From Candidatus Chloroploca asiatica (GTDB taxonomy: Bacteria > Chloroflexota > Chloroflexia > Chloroflexales > Chloroflexaceae): 64,000 nucleotides of DNA. The notes beneath the pieces are model-generated. The model made no database searches. It saw only the letters and a program-made list of their open reading frames with translations, and was not told where the DNA came from. The stretch covers positions 1 to 64,000 of the forward strand of contig NZ_LYXE01000200.1 of the NCBI RefSeq assembly GCF_002532075.1, read 5' to 3'. Of the stretch, positions 17,878 through 25,733 are shown piece by piece (within the stretch, counting starts at the first letter, position 1; the number at the start of each line of letters is the position of its first letter). The position numbers and the translations under genes were made by a program.

Positions 17878-19248
17878 TTAATGCGGCGGCACCGGCAGGG
17901 TAAACCAGAAACATGTCCCCTGCCCTGGCGCGCTGGTGACCCCAAGGGTGCCGTTGTGCAACTTGATTAGTTGTTGCGTAATGGCAAGCCCGAGCCCGCT
18001 TCCCCCTCGATCACGGCTGCGGGATCGATCGGCACGGTAAAAACGCTCAAAGATGTGTGGCAGATCGTCGGCTGCAATGCCTGTGCCATTGTCTTCGACG
18101 GTGACCCGTACCAGCGATCCTTCGGCTGTTGCCTGCAAGGTGATCGTGCCGCCTGCCGGTGTGTGGTGCAGGGCATTGCTCACCAGGTTGCGTAACACTT
18201 GCGTCAGACGTTCAGCATCACCTGTCACCATCGGCAGTTCGGGTGCATACGTGGCGTAGAGCGTGATCTGCTGATTCGCCGCAAGCTCTTCAAAGAGCGT
18301 GACGGTCTGGTCAAGGAGGAGGCCAAGCGCTGTGGGGTTGAGGTGTAGTTCGAGTTGGCCGGCCTCGGCAAGCGAGAGTTCCCGTAGGTCGTCCACGAGT
18401 CGGCGCAAGCTCAACGTGGTATCGTAGATGGTCGCTACTTCGCTTTTGCTGAGCGGGTAGACATCGTCGAGCATGGCGCGCAAATTCCCCTGCACGACGG
18501 TGAGTGGGGTGCGTAGTTCGTGGGCAATGTCGGCGACCATGTGACGACGCTCGGTCTCGCCAGCTTGCAAACTGGCGGCCATTGCGTTGAAGGCCTCGGC
18601 AACCTCGCTTACTTCGGTGGGTCCGCCAGGCGGTACCCGTTCGTCAAGGTTGCCCTGGGCAATGCGTCGTGCGCCATGGGCGAGCCGATTGAGTGGTGCC
18701 GTCAGGCTCCGCGCTAGCAGCAAGCCGAGGATGAGTCCGATGCTGGCAGCAAGGAGTGCCGACCACCAGAAAATATCGTTCAGATCCTCCAAAAAACGCT
18801 CGGCTGCCCCGGGCAAGCTGCCGCCACGTGGGTCGCTGACGAGCAGATAGCCCACAGTCTCGTTGGCGACAGTGATTGGGAGGGCGTTGTTGCGTTCACG
18901 TACTGCCAGGCTGTTGCCCGTTACGATTGCGTTGGGATCGGCGATCAGTTGCCCCTGGGCATCGGCTAGCGCAACACTGCTCCGGGGTGCCCCCGACCCT
19001 TGCGCACCTCGCCCCTGTCCAGGGCCATACTGGGCCGCCAGGATTGTCTCAACCCCCTCCCACGAACCTTGCTCGCTGTAAAAACGCTCAAGGCGCCCGA
19101 TCAGCCCCGAGTCGGTGACCTGACTACGTACGACATAGCCCCGAAAGGTTGTTGCTGCCCGGTTATTCGCCAGCAAGGCTACGGTCACGATGGCCGTCAG
19201 GGCCACTAAGCCGAAGCTCAAGGTCAGTTGGATCCAGAGGCGTTTCAT
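17878..19248 (-). CDS. Sensor histidine kinase (two-component)
   Basis: 456 residues. Membrane segments lie at about 8-27 and 162-180 and enclose a 130-residue sensor domain outside the membrane. A HAMP linker (about 180-232) and HisKA follow, with the phospho-acceptor His243 in ADIAHELRTPLT. The ATPase domain has N-box NLVSNALHH, G1 VEDNGTGI, F-box IFERFYRAD and G2 GGSGLGLAI. The start overlaps the response-regulator stop (ATGA). With the regulator and the small secreted protein upstream it makes an envelope-stress-like group. The signal is unknown. All catalytic motifs are intact. Confidence 0.94.
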   Translation of the reverse strand: MKRLWIQLTLSFGLVALTAIVTVALLANNRAATTFRGYVVRSQVTDSGLIGRLERFYSEQGSWEGVETILAAQYGPGQGRGAQGSGAPRSSVALADAQGQLIADPNAIVTGNSLAVRERNNALPITVANETVGYLLVSDPRGGSLPGAAERFLEDLNDIFWWSALLAASIGLILGLLLARSLTAPLNRLAHGARRIAQGNLDERVPPGGPTEVSEVAEAFNAMAASLQAGETERRHMVADIAHELRTPLTVVQGNLRAMLDDVYPLSKSEVATIYDTTLSLRRLVDDLRELSLAEAGQLELHLNPTALGLLLDQTVTLFEELAANQQITLYATYAPELPMVTGDAERLTQVLRNLVSNALHHTPAGGTITLQATAEGSLVRVTVEDNGTGIAADDLPHIFERFYRADRSRSRDRGGSGLGLAITQQLIKLHNGTLGVTSAPGQGTCFWFTLPVPPH

Positions 19249-19937
19249 AGGTTTCGTAAACGGTACCCGATGCCATAGACCGTCTCGATCAAGGGGCCTG
19301 CATCGATATCACGTTCGATCTTCTTGCGTAAATTTTTGATATGGCTATCCACGGTGCGCTCTAAACCGGCATAGCTATAACCAAGGCCCTGCTCGATTAA
19401 TTCCGTCCGGGTAAAGGCGTGGCCTGGGTTGCGCATCAATAGTGCCAGCAACTCGAATTCTGTAGGCGTGAGTTCGAGCGCAACCCCCGCCACCGTCACC
19501 CGATGGGCATCAAGATCGAGCACGAGATCCCCCAAAGTCAGGCGTTGTGTGGCTACAGGTGTGCCTGCGGTACGGCGTAAGACCGCTCGGACACGCGCGA
19601 CAAGTTCACGCGGATTGAACGGCTTGGTGACATAATCATCGGCCCCCAGTTCAAGCCCGACAATGCGGTCTGTATCGTCAATGCGCGCAGTTAACATAAT
19701 AATAGGAAGTTGCGCATGAGCCGGATCGCTGCGCACCGTACGGGCAATCTCGAAGCCGTCGCGGTCAGGCAGCATGAGATCAAGCACGATGAGATCAGGC
19801 CGTTCAGTGCGGATGGCACGGAGGGCAGTTTCCCCATTATACACACCAGACGCACGAAAGCCTGCCTGCTCGAGATATGCGCAGACAAGCCGGACTATTT
19901 CGCGATCATCATCAACGACAAGGATTGTTTCTGGCAT
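19245..19937 (-). CDS. OmpR/PhoB-type response regulator
   Basis: 230 residues from ATG at 19937, preceded by GAGGAAG; the longer open frame upstream has no site and no homology. The receiver domain has the acidic pair VVDDDRE, the phosphorylated Asp in LIVLDLMLPDRDG, Thr in LTARID, and Lys in TKPFNPRELVARV. A winged-helix DNA-binding domain fills residues about 130-228, with LTPTEFELLALLMRNPGHAF and VDSHIKNLRKKIE as recognition region. It is paired with the overlapping histidine kinase. Its likely targets include the adjacent secreted-protein gene, which lies upstream in the same direction. Confidence 0.94.
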   Translation of the reverse strand: MPETILVVDDDREIVRLVCAYLEQAGFRASGVYNGETALRAIRTERPDLIVLDLMLPDRDGFEIARTVRSDPAHAQLPIIMLTARIDDTDRIVGLELGADDYVTKPFNPRELVARVRAVLRRTAGTPVATQRLTLGDLVLDLDAHRVTVAGVALELTPTEFELLALLMRNPGHAFTRTELIEQGLGYSYAGLERTVDSHIKNLRKKIERDIDAGPLIETVYGIGYRLRNL

Positions 19938-20022
19938 AGACGTTCTTCCTCGATCCTCCGTCTGTCTTCGCTGCGCTGCGGGCAACGAAGGAAGGCTTCG
20001 TTGCCCGCAGCGCTCACCGTAC

Positions 20023-20604
20023 CTATCGCTTGCCTCCACGACGCTGTTGTCCACCACTCTGGTCACACGTTCCCGTGCCATCGCAGGTGCCATCATTGCT
20101 CTGCTGACGTGTACCCTGGTTGGCCCGATCCCGGTTGCCCTGGTTGCCATTGCTTCCCATGCTCAATGGCTGATTGATCCGCTCGGTGAGCTGCGTCTCA
20201 ATTGTTGCCAGACGGGCGTCGGCATCAACCTGGGTCAGATGACCTGCGGCGACAGCGGCCTCAAGGCGCTCGGTACGCGAGGCAACCATTGTCTGCACGA
20301 ATGCGGCTGGATCAACGCCCCCAGATTGGAGCGCGGCAGCAATGGTGCCGTCCGTCCCCAGTTGTGCGACCAATTCGGCACGAGTGAGGCCAAGCGCATC
20401 GGCAGCCTGGGCCACAAGCGATTGATCCGCCCGGCCCATGCGTCCGTTGCTGACCTGACTGCGGTCACGACTACTCGCCCCCTGCTGTGCCGCACTAGTG
20501 GGAGGCCCGCCCTGGGCCGAGGCTGCGGGTGCAAAGCTCAAGGCCACAATGGCAAGCAGCGCGAGGCCGATGCCAGTTGCAAAAAGTGAAAAGATGCGTT
20601 TCAT
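20023..20604 (-). CDS. Small secreted protein upstream of a two-component system
   Basis: 193 residues from ATG at 20604, preceded by GGAGAA. Residues 1-32 are a signal peptide with cleavage expected after APAASA. The mature protein has a helical middle: ALGLTRAELVAQL, then ALQSGGVDPAAFVQTMVASR and AVAAGHLTQVDADARLATIE. The tail is Asn-, Gln- and Gly-rich and contains CDGTGTCDQ with two cysteines, then a basic end. The helical part resembles small extracytoplasmic proteins whose genes often precede two-component systems and may modulate the sensor. That role is inference. I do not recognise a named family with confidence. Confidence 0.75.
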   Translation of the reverse strand: MKRIFSLFATGIGLALLAIVALSFAPAASAQGGPPTSAAQQGASSRDRSQVSNGRMGRADQSLVAQAADALGLTRAELVAQLGTDGTIAAALQSGGVDPAAFVQTMVASRTERLEAAVAAGHLTQVDADARLATIETQLTERINQPLSMGSNGNQGNRDRANQGTRQQSNDGTCDGTGTCDQSGGQQRRGGKR

Positions 20605-20776
20605 GATGGTTCTCCATATTGTTGATCGAAGATCGTCTGGCCATTCCAGTGATCGCGTTCTCTCGATACTTCTACTATAGCAACTCTTTATGGAGAACCT
20701 ATGGAGATAGGGGGTAGCTGTTGTGGATATACCCATATGGAAGGTGGCCCTGCACATCGCAGCGCTACCTTCCATA

Positions 20777-20785
20777 TGCTACAAT
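20777..20785 (+). promoter_or_regulatory. Extended -10 promoter, likely leaderless transcript
   Basis: TGC plus TACAAT ends 7 nt before the ATG at 20793, the same arrangement as before tatD. No ribosome site lies between. Confidence 0.55.
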
Positions 20786-20792
20786 ATCACCT

Positions 20793-21152
20793 ATGCCAAT
20801 CATGATGAACCTGACCACCGCCGAGCACGGCGGCACCCAGCCTTCCTGCGGGACGGGCGATCATAGTAGTTGTGGCCCCAACTGTTCGTGTGGCTGCCCC
20901 TATACTGGTATGCACGAGCGCGGTCTTGTTGAGCCCATTGCGCTCGTCGAGCCGCGCTATCCCAACGAGTGGTTGGCCTTTGTGATTCCCCCTGGTGAAG
21001 ACGAGTATCACCCCGAACATGGCATGCTCGTTGTCCATAGCCCCGACGATAATGAAGTCTGGGACGCCGTCAGCCGCATTACCTTCAACCAGGTGGTGCA
21101 TGTCTATTTTAATGGCTGCTTAGAAGCGTACCTCGAGCTTAATCATTTGTAG
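20793..21152 (+). CDS. Small protein with N-terminal cysteine cluster
   Basis: 119 residues. The N-terminus contains Cys19, Cys27, Cys31, Cys33 and Cys35 (SCGPNCSCGCPYTG), with His12, His24 and His41 nearby, a pattern suited to binding a soft metal. The rest looks like a compact alpha/beta domain (VIPPGEDEYHPEHGMLVVHS, then NEVWDAVSRITFNQVVHVYF). I do not recognise the family. It converges on the copper-exporting ATPase gene, with a perfect palindrome between them. A role in metal handling is suggested by residues and position only. Confidence 0.7.
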   Translation: MPIMMNLTTAEHGGTQPSCGTGDHSSCGPNCSCGCPYTGMHERGLVEPIALVEPRYPNEWLAFVIPPGEDEYHPEHGMLVVHSPDDNEVWDAVSRITFNQVVHVYFNGCLEAYLELNHL

Positions 21153-21172
21153 GACCGAATTTTACATATGAA

Positions 21173-21217
21173 TTGGGCGCGAGAAAAGCCAGCGTAGCTG
21201 GCTTTTCTCGCGCCCAA
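21173..21217. repeat. Long palindrome, GCCAGC family (member c); possible bidirectional terminator
   Basis: A perfect 21-bp stem (TTGGGCGCGAGAAAAGCCAGC and complement) around GTA. It sits between two convergent genes. The A-rich and T-rich arm parts flank the core, so it could end transcription from both sides. Confidence 0.85.
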
Positions 21218-21228
21218 CTTTCTCTAAC

Positions 21229-23856
21229 TCAGTTCAGGTTCACCTTCCGCAAACGCAGCGAATTCGTCACCACAAAAACTGAGCTAAACGCCATCGCCGC
21301 TGCGGCAAGCATCGGGTTGAGTTGCACCTCCGTGAACGGGTAGAGAATGCCGGCGGCGACCGGGATCAGCATGACATTGTAGATAAAGGCCCAGAAGAGG
21401 TTCCAGCGAATGGTGCGCATCGTCGCCCGACTGAGCGTAATCGCCTGGCTGACCCCGGCGAGATCGCCGCGCATCAGCGTGACCGCTGCGGCTTCTATCG
21501 CGACATCAGTGCCTGTGCCAATGGCAATGCCAACGTCGGCCTGTGCAAGCGCCGGCGCATCATTGATGCCATCGCCGACCATTGCCACGACCCGGCCTTC
21601 GCCCTGGATGCGTTTGACTTCATTGGCCTTATCTTCGGGCCGCACCTCGGCCAGTACCCGGTCAACGCCAACTTCGTTGGCAATGGCCTCGGCGGTACGC
21701 TGGTTGTCGCCGGTCAGCATGGCGACTTCGATGCCCCGGCTGCGCAGCAGTGCAATCGCCGCCGCTGAGGTTGGCCGCACCGTGTCGGCGACCCCAATGA
21801 CCCCCAACGGGACGTCGTCTGCCGCGACAATCATCGCGGTCTTGCCTTTGCTCTGCATTGCGCTAATGGCGCTTTCGAGTTGCTCTGTCCCAATGCCGCG
21901 CTCGTCCATCAGACGGGTTGTCCCGATCAAGACGGTTGTGCCCTCGATCTCAGCCTCGACCCCGGCCCCGACGATGGCGGTAAAGCGCGTCGGGCGCGTT
22001 AGTGTCAGGCCCCGCTCGTGGGCCGCCTGGACAATCGCTTCGCCAAGCGGGTGCTCGCTCCGACTCTCGGCGCTCGCCGCTAGTTGCAAGAAGTGTCGCT
22101 CGACCTCTTCTGCGCTTCCGTTCCTGGTGACGCCTTGTTCCAGTAGAAGGCTCGCCTTGCTGACGCCATCCCCCGGGTCTTTCTCGCCTGTTGCGGCAGC
22201 GGCAACCGAGGCCGGCAGGACAGGCTGCACGCCCTGTGCGAGGACAATGATATCCGTCACTGAAGGTTTGCCGGCGGTGATCGTCCCCGTTTTGTCGAGC
22301 ACGACGGTCTGAATCTTGGCAGCACGTTCGAGGCTTTCGGCATTCTTGATCAGAATGCCCCGCCGCGCTCCGACGCCGGTACCGACCATAATCGCGGTCG
22401 GTGTGGCAAGCCCGAGCGCACACGGGCACGCAATCACTAGCACCGAGACCGCAAAGATCATGCTGCGCGTAAAGCCGACATCGCCAATGAAATACCAGAC
22501 CCCAAAGGTTGCCAGCGCGATCACGATGACCACTGGGACAAAGACCGAGGCGACCTGGTCGACGAGGCGTTGCACCGGCGCCCGGCTCCCCTGGGCCTCC
22601 TGAACCAGCCGAATGATCTGCGCCAGCGCGGTCGCCTTGCCCACGCGGGTGGCCCGCATCTGGAAACTGCCACTTCGGTTGATCGTCGCCCCGACGACCG
22701 GGTCGCCAACATGCTTCTCAACCGGCAGGCTCTCACCTGTCAGCATGCTCTCATCAACACTCGAAGCGCCTTCCAGCACCACCCCATCAACTGGGATCTT
22801 CTCGCCCGGGCGCACGATGACCACCTCACCTACGCGGACATCACCCACAGGGATGTCGATCTCTTGCCCGCCGCGTAGCACGCGGGCGGTGCGTGGTTGC
22901 AACCCGATCAGACTCTTGATCGCCGCGCTTGTCTGACTCTTCGCCCGCGACTCGAGGTATTTGCCCACCAGTACGAGCGTGATGATGACGGCGGCGGTCT
23001 CAAAATAGACATGCCCCGGTGCCCCACTGACGAGCAGGGCAATGCTGTAGAGGTAGGCCGTGGTCGTCCCCATGACAATCAGAGAGTCCATGTTGGCCGT
23101 ACGCGCTTTGAGTGCCGTCCATGCGTGGCGATAAAAGTCGGCCCCGCTATAGAACTGCACCGGCGTTGCCAGCAGCAGAAAGAGCCAATTGAGCAGATCG
23201 TCGCGGGCGGCGATCTGGTGCATCATCGCCGCCATGGAAGCCCCGTGATCCTGGCGCATCATCTCGGCCCCGGCCCCGATCAACCAGGGATTGATGAGCC
23301 CGATATCGCGAGCCATCGCGATGAGAAAGAGGGGCAGGCTAAAGATGATGCCCACGGTCAATTGCCGTCGCTTGCGGGCAAGTTCTGCGGCGCGGGCGAC
23401 GGTCTCGGCATCCTCGCTCTCACCCTCTTGCTCGGTCGTCTCGATCACCCCGTAACCGGCTTGTTCGACCGCTGTCTTCAGTTCGCTGAAACCGGTCGCC
23501 GCCGGTGAAAAGACCACGGTTGCGCGCTCAGTTGCCAGGTTCACGTCGGCGGTCAAAACTCCGGGTACCTTGCGCAACGCTTTCTCGACGCGACTGGAAC
23601 ACGAGGCGCAGGTCATCCCTGTGACTGGTAATTCAATGCGATCAGTCACAATGCCGTAGCCAGCCTGCTCGACGGCCGCCTGGATCTGCTGGGGCGCAAG
23701 TTGGGCCGGGTCAAACCGGATACTCGCCTGCTCGGTGGCAAGATTGACGCTGGCGCTTGCTACGCCAGGGAGTTTCTTGACCACCTTTTCGACTCGCATC
23801 ACACACGAGGCGCAGGTCATCCCGGTCACCGGTACAATAAGTTCTTGTTCTGCCAT
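21229..23856 (-). CDS. copA: Copper-exporting P1B-type ATPase
   Basis: 875 residues. There are two N-terminal heavy-metal domains, each with GMTCASC (Cys15/18 and Cys83/86). Membrane segments follow, with CPCALG in the transport site, phosphorylation loop DKTGT, SEHP in the nucleotide domain and [10 protein letters not shown] in the hinge, so it is a complete Cu+ exporter. A Met- and His-rich stretch ([16 protein letters not shown]) lies in the first external loop. Between DKTGT and SEHP there is an unusual insertion of about 45 residues around [14 protein letters not shown]. It is the last gene of the csoR-copZ-copA group. Confidence 0.95.
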   Translation of the reverse strand: MAEQELIVPVTGMTCASCVMRVEKVVKKLPGVASASVNLATEQASIRFDPAQLAPQQIQAAVEQAGYGIVTDRIELPVTGMTCASCSSRVEKALRKVPGVLTADVNLATERATVVFSPAATGFSELKTAVEQAGYGVIETTEQEGESEDAETVARAAELARKRRQLTVGIIFSLPLFLIAMARDIGLINPWLIGAGAEMMRQDHGASMAAMMHQIAARDDLLNWLFLLLATPVQFYSGADFYRHAWTALKARTANMDSLIVMGTTTAYLYSIALLVSGAPGHVYFETAAVIITLVLVGKYLESRAKSQTSAAIKSLIGLQPRTARVLRGGQEIDIPVGDVRVGEVVIVRPGEKIPVDGVVLEGASSVDESMLTGESLPVEKHVGDPVVGATINRSGSFQMRATRVGKATALAQIIRLVQEAQGSRAPVQRLVDQVASVFVPVVIVIALATFGVWYFIGDVGFTRSMIFAVSVLVIACPCALGLATPTAIMVGTGVGARRGILIKNAESLERAAKIQTVVLDKTGTITAGKPSVTDIIVLAQGVQPVLPASVAAAATGEKDPGDGVSKASLLLEQGVTRNGSAEEVERHFLQLAASAESRSEHPLGEAIVQAAHERGLTLTRPTRFTAIVGAGVEAEIEGTTVLIGTTRLMDERGIGTEQLESAISAMQSKGKTAMIVAADDVPLGVIGVADTVRPTSAAAIALLRSRGIEVAMLTGDNQRTAEAIANEVGVDRVLAEVRPEDKANEVKRIQGEGRVVAMVGDGINDAPALAQADVGIAIGTGTDVAIEAAAVTLMRGDLAGVSQAITLSRATMRTIRWNLFWAFIYNVMLIPVAAGILYPFTEVQLNPMLAAAAMAFSSVFVVTNSLRLRKVNLN

Positions 23857-23892
23857 AGGTTTTTAGGAGCGTTGCTTAGCTGCGAGCTACGC

Positions 23893-24108
23893 TCAGATAA
23901 CTGGAGCAACTTCTTCATAACCCGCCTCGCGAATCGCGGCCACAATCGTTTCCGCTGCGAGCGTGTTCTCCGACGCAACGGTCACAACCTTGCTTGGCAA
24001 ATCGACCGTGATACTGGCCACCCCGACTAGTTTCCCCACTTCGTCGGTGACCGCACGCACACAGTGCTGACACGAAATCCCCGGGACGTGAAATTGTTCG
24101 GTTTTCAT
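23893..24108 (-). CDS. copZ: Copper chaperone, HMA domain
   Basis: 71 residues, one heavy-metal-associated domain with the metal loop GISCQHC (Cys13, Cys16). The variation from GMTCxxC to GISCxHC is common in CopZ-type chaperones, which carry Cu+ to the ATPase domains encoded 36 nt downstream. It lies 15 nt after csoR. Together the three genes form a compact copper-response operon. Confidence 0.9.
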   Translation of the reverse strand: MKTEQFHVPGISCQHCVRAVTDEVGKLVGVASITVDLPSKVVTVASENTLAAETIVAAIREAGYEEVAPVI

Positions 24109-24123
24109 CCTTGCGTTTCCTTC

Positions 24124-24402
24124 CTATGCACTCTGACGTGCTTCAAAGACGTCCAATAATTCGCGCACGACCCGTTCCCGTTCATCAAGGCTCTCACTCT
24201 GGATGGCCGTGGTGACACAGGTGTGCAGATGTTCATCGAGAATGCGCTGGTCAAGACTCGCCAGGGCCTGCCGGATCGCTCGTGTCTGGTTGAGCAAATT
24301 GATGCAATAGGTGTCCGCTTCGACCATGCGCTGCACCCCGCGCACATGCCCCTCGATTGTCTTGAGCCGCTTGAGCAGATCTGCTTTGTGTTCGCTGTTC
24401 AT
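24124..24402 (-). CDS. csoR: CsoR-family copper-sensing repressor
   Basis: 92 residues from ATG at 24402, with GGAGGAG just upstream; an in-frame GTG at 24414 lies inside that site and is not used. The all-helical CsoR fold is evident. The copper ligands are in canonical positions: Cys33 in DTYCINLL, and His58 with Cys62 in EHLHTC. GHVRGVQRMVE is the family signature in helix 1. A G/C-tract palindrome, as expected for a CsoR operator, overlaps the start of its own transcript, so the operon is probably self-repressed and opened by Cu+. Confidence 0.93.
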   Translation of the reverse strand: MNSEHKADLLKRLKTIEGHVRGVQRMVEADTYCINLLNQTRAIRQALASLDQRILDEHLHTCVTTAIQSESLDERERVVRELLDVFEARQSA

Positions 24403-24418
24403 TGCCTCCTCCACCCCC

Positions 24419-24447
24419 TCCCCCCCGGGGGGGGTACAAGTAGTATA
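24419..24447 (-). promoter_or_regulatory. csoR promoter and CsoR-type operator
   Basis: The -10 on the minus strand is TATACT (24442-24447). Just downstream lies GTACCCCCCCCGGGGGGG (24420-24437), a C7/G8-type inverted repeat in the place and style of CsoR operators. Binding there would block transcription start. Confidence 0.65.
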
Positions 24448-24450
24448 CCA

Positions 24451-24495
24451 TTTCTTGGGAAAAAAGCCAGCGTCGCTGGCTTTTTTCCCAAGAAA
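24451..24495. repeat. Long palindrome, GCCAGC family (member d); probable terminator
   Basis: A perfect 21-bp stem (TTTCTTGGGAAAAAAGCCAGC and complement) around GTC. A6/T6 tracts flank the core as in bidirectional intrinsic terminators. It lies 21 nt after the nurA stop and just before the csoR promoter. Confidence 0.85.
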
Positions 24496-24515
24496 GATTT
24501 ATATTGGTCGCCCGT

Positions 24516-25724
24516 TTAGCTCCGCGGAAACTGTTTGCTTGCTTGCTTGGCCGAAGAACTGGCCGGGGCTTCGGCGCGGTAGAGGCTTCCTTCGAGGATG
24601 CGCAGGAACGCACGACGGTCGGCGCTGCGCACGATGGCCTGTTCATGGGCACGGGCGAGCGCTACCGGGTACCCGTCGCCACGTACCGCCTGGTCATAGA
24701 CGAGGGTATGCACCTGGTTCACCAGGTCTGGTTCGCGGGCGACCCATTGCGGGATCTCGATCCGACAGAGTTCACGGGCGACCCGTAGGTAGAAGAAGTG
24801 GATCAGATGCGGCCCGTAGCGTTCCAGGTTGATTCGGCTCATCGAGCAGAAGATTGGCCCGCGTTGCCCTTCGGCCAGCCCCGCCCCGAGAATGTCGGCA
24901 TCAACAAGCCCCTGACAAACCATACACGAGGCTTCGCGTCCGGCACGAATGTCGCTACATTCGGCACAGACTGCACCTTGCCCTGCGGCTACATCGACAT
25001 CGGGGCACAACATCAAGCGGATCATGCCCATCACTTCGGGTGATTGTGGACGGCTGATATACGAGGCAACCGGAAGGGATCGTCGTCGTAACTGTTCAAG
25101 ATACCCAAGATAGGGTTCAAGAAAGAAGTCCTGGACAAAGCGCTCGGCCCCCGCCAGCGCCCAGCGTATCAGCGTTCCATCCTGCAAGGCAAGCGCCGGC
25201 AAGTCGTCGGTCAGGTACTCATCGGCCAGTTCGGCTAGTGCGACCCCTTCTTCGACATCGCGCCGCGCACTCAGGTACGCCCCTTCAATCGCCACGCGCC
25301 GCGACCCTTCCCGCAGATAGAGATCCTCTTCCCGGTAGTAGAGCGTTGGCTGCGAGGTGAGGCGCGCTGTCGGCTGGTGGCCGTACCGCAGAAAGACCTG
25401 GCCGATGTTCAGCAGGTAACAGCTCACGCTCCCGTGGCGATCAAGGTCAATCTGCGATCCATCGGTGGCAACGAGGGCATACGCGGCTGGGGGCGGGGGA
25501 AGATCGCGTACCGTTCCGATCGGCTCAATCGGGCGGGCCAGCAACCACTGGGCGGTCGGGCGGCTCAGGTCAACTGCCTGTGCCCAGTGCGCCTCGTTGC
25601 CATCGGCCTCAAGATAGTGCGCCCGTAGCGCGAGCGCCCGCGAGGCGGTCGCGGCGGCTGCACCAGCTGCTGCCTGGCTCATCTCACGGATCTGTTTGCT
25701 GAGCGTCGAGAGATCAAGTCCCAT
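24516..25724 (-). CDS. nurA: NurA-domain nuclease with internal cysteine cluster
   Basis: 402 residues. The NurA core motifs are present: VATDGSQID (Asp near residue 90), LALQDGTLIRW, SYISRP, and the late CRIEIPQWV. NurA is a 5'-3' nuclease that works with the HerA translocase in DNA end resection. Between SYISRP and the late motif is an insertion with six cysteines, in CPDVDVAAGQGAVCAECSD, SCMVCQG and the following IFCSMS. It looks like a small zinc-binding module, unusual for NurA as I know it. No herA gene is in the window. The acetoacetyl-CoA synthetase gene lies 9 nt upstream. Confidence 0.82.
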   Translation of the reverse strand: MGLDLSTLSKQIREMSQAAAGAAAATASRALALRAHYLEADGNEAHWAQAVDLSRPTAQWLLARPIEPIGTVRDLPPPPAAYALVATDGSQIDLDRHGSVSCYLLNIGQVFLRYGHQPTARLTSQPTLYYREEDLYLREGSRRVAIEGAYLSARRDVEEGVALAELADEYLTDDLPALALQDGTLIRWALAGAERFVQDFFLEPYLGYLEQLRRRSLPVASYISRPQSPEVMGMIRLMLCPDVDVAAGQGAVCAECSDIRAGREASCMVCQGLVDADILGAGLAEGQRGPIFCSMSRINLERYGPHLIHFFYLRVARELCRIEIPQWVAREPDLVNQVHTLVYDQAVRGDGYPVALARAHEQAIVRSADRRAFLRILEGSLYRAEAPASSSAKQASKQFPRS

Positions 25725-25733
25725 AGGCTTCGC

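Noticed and set aside
24311-24832. Plus-strand frame over csoR and the end of nurA
   Set aside because: It crosses the palindrome, promoter and two well supported minus-strand genes; no RBS or homology.
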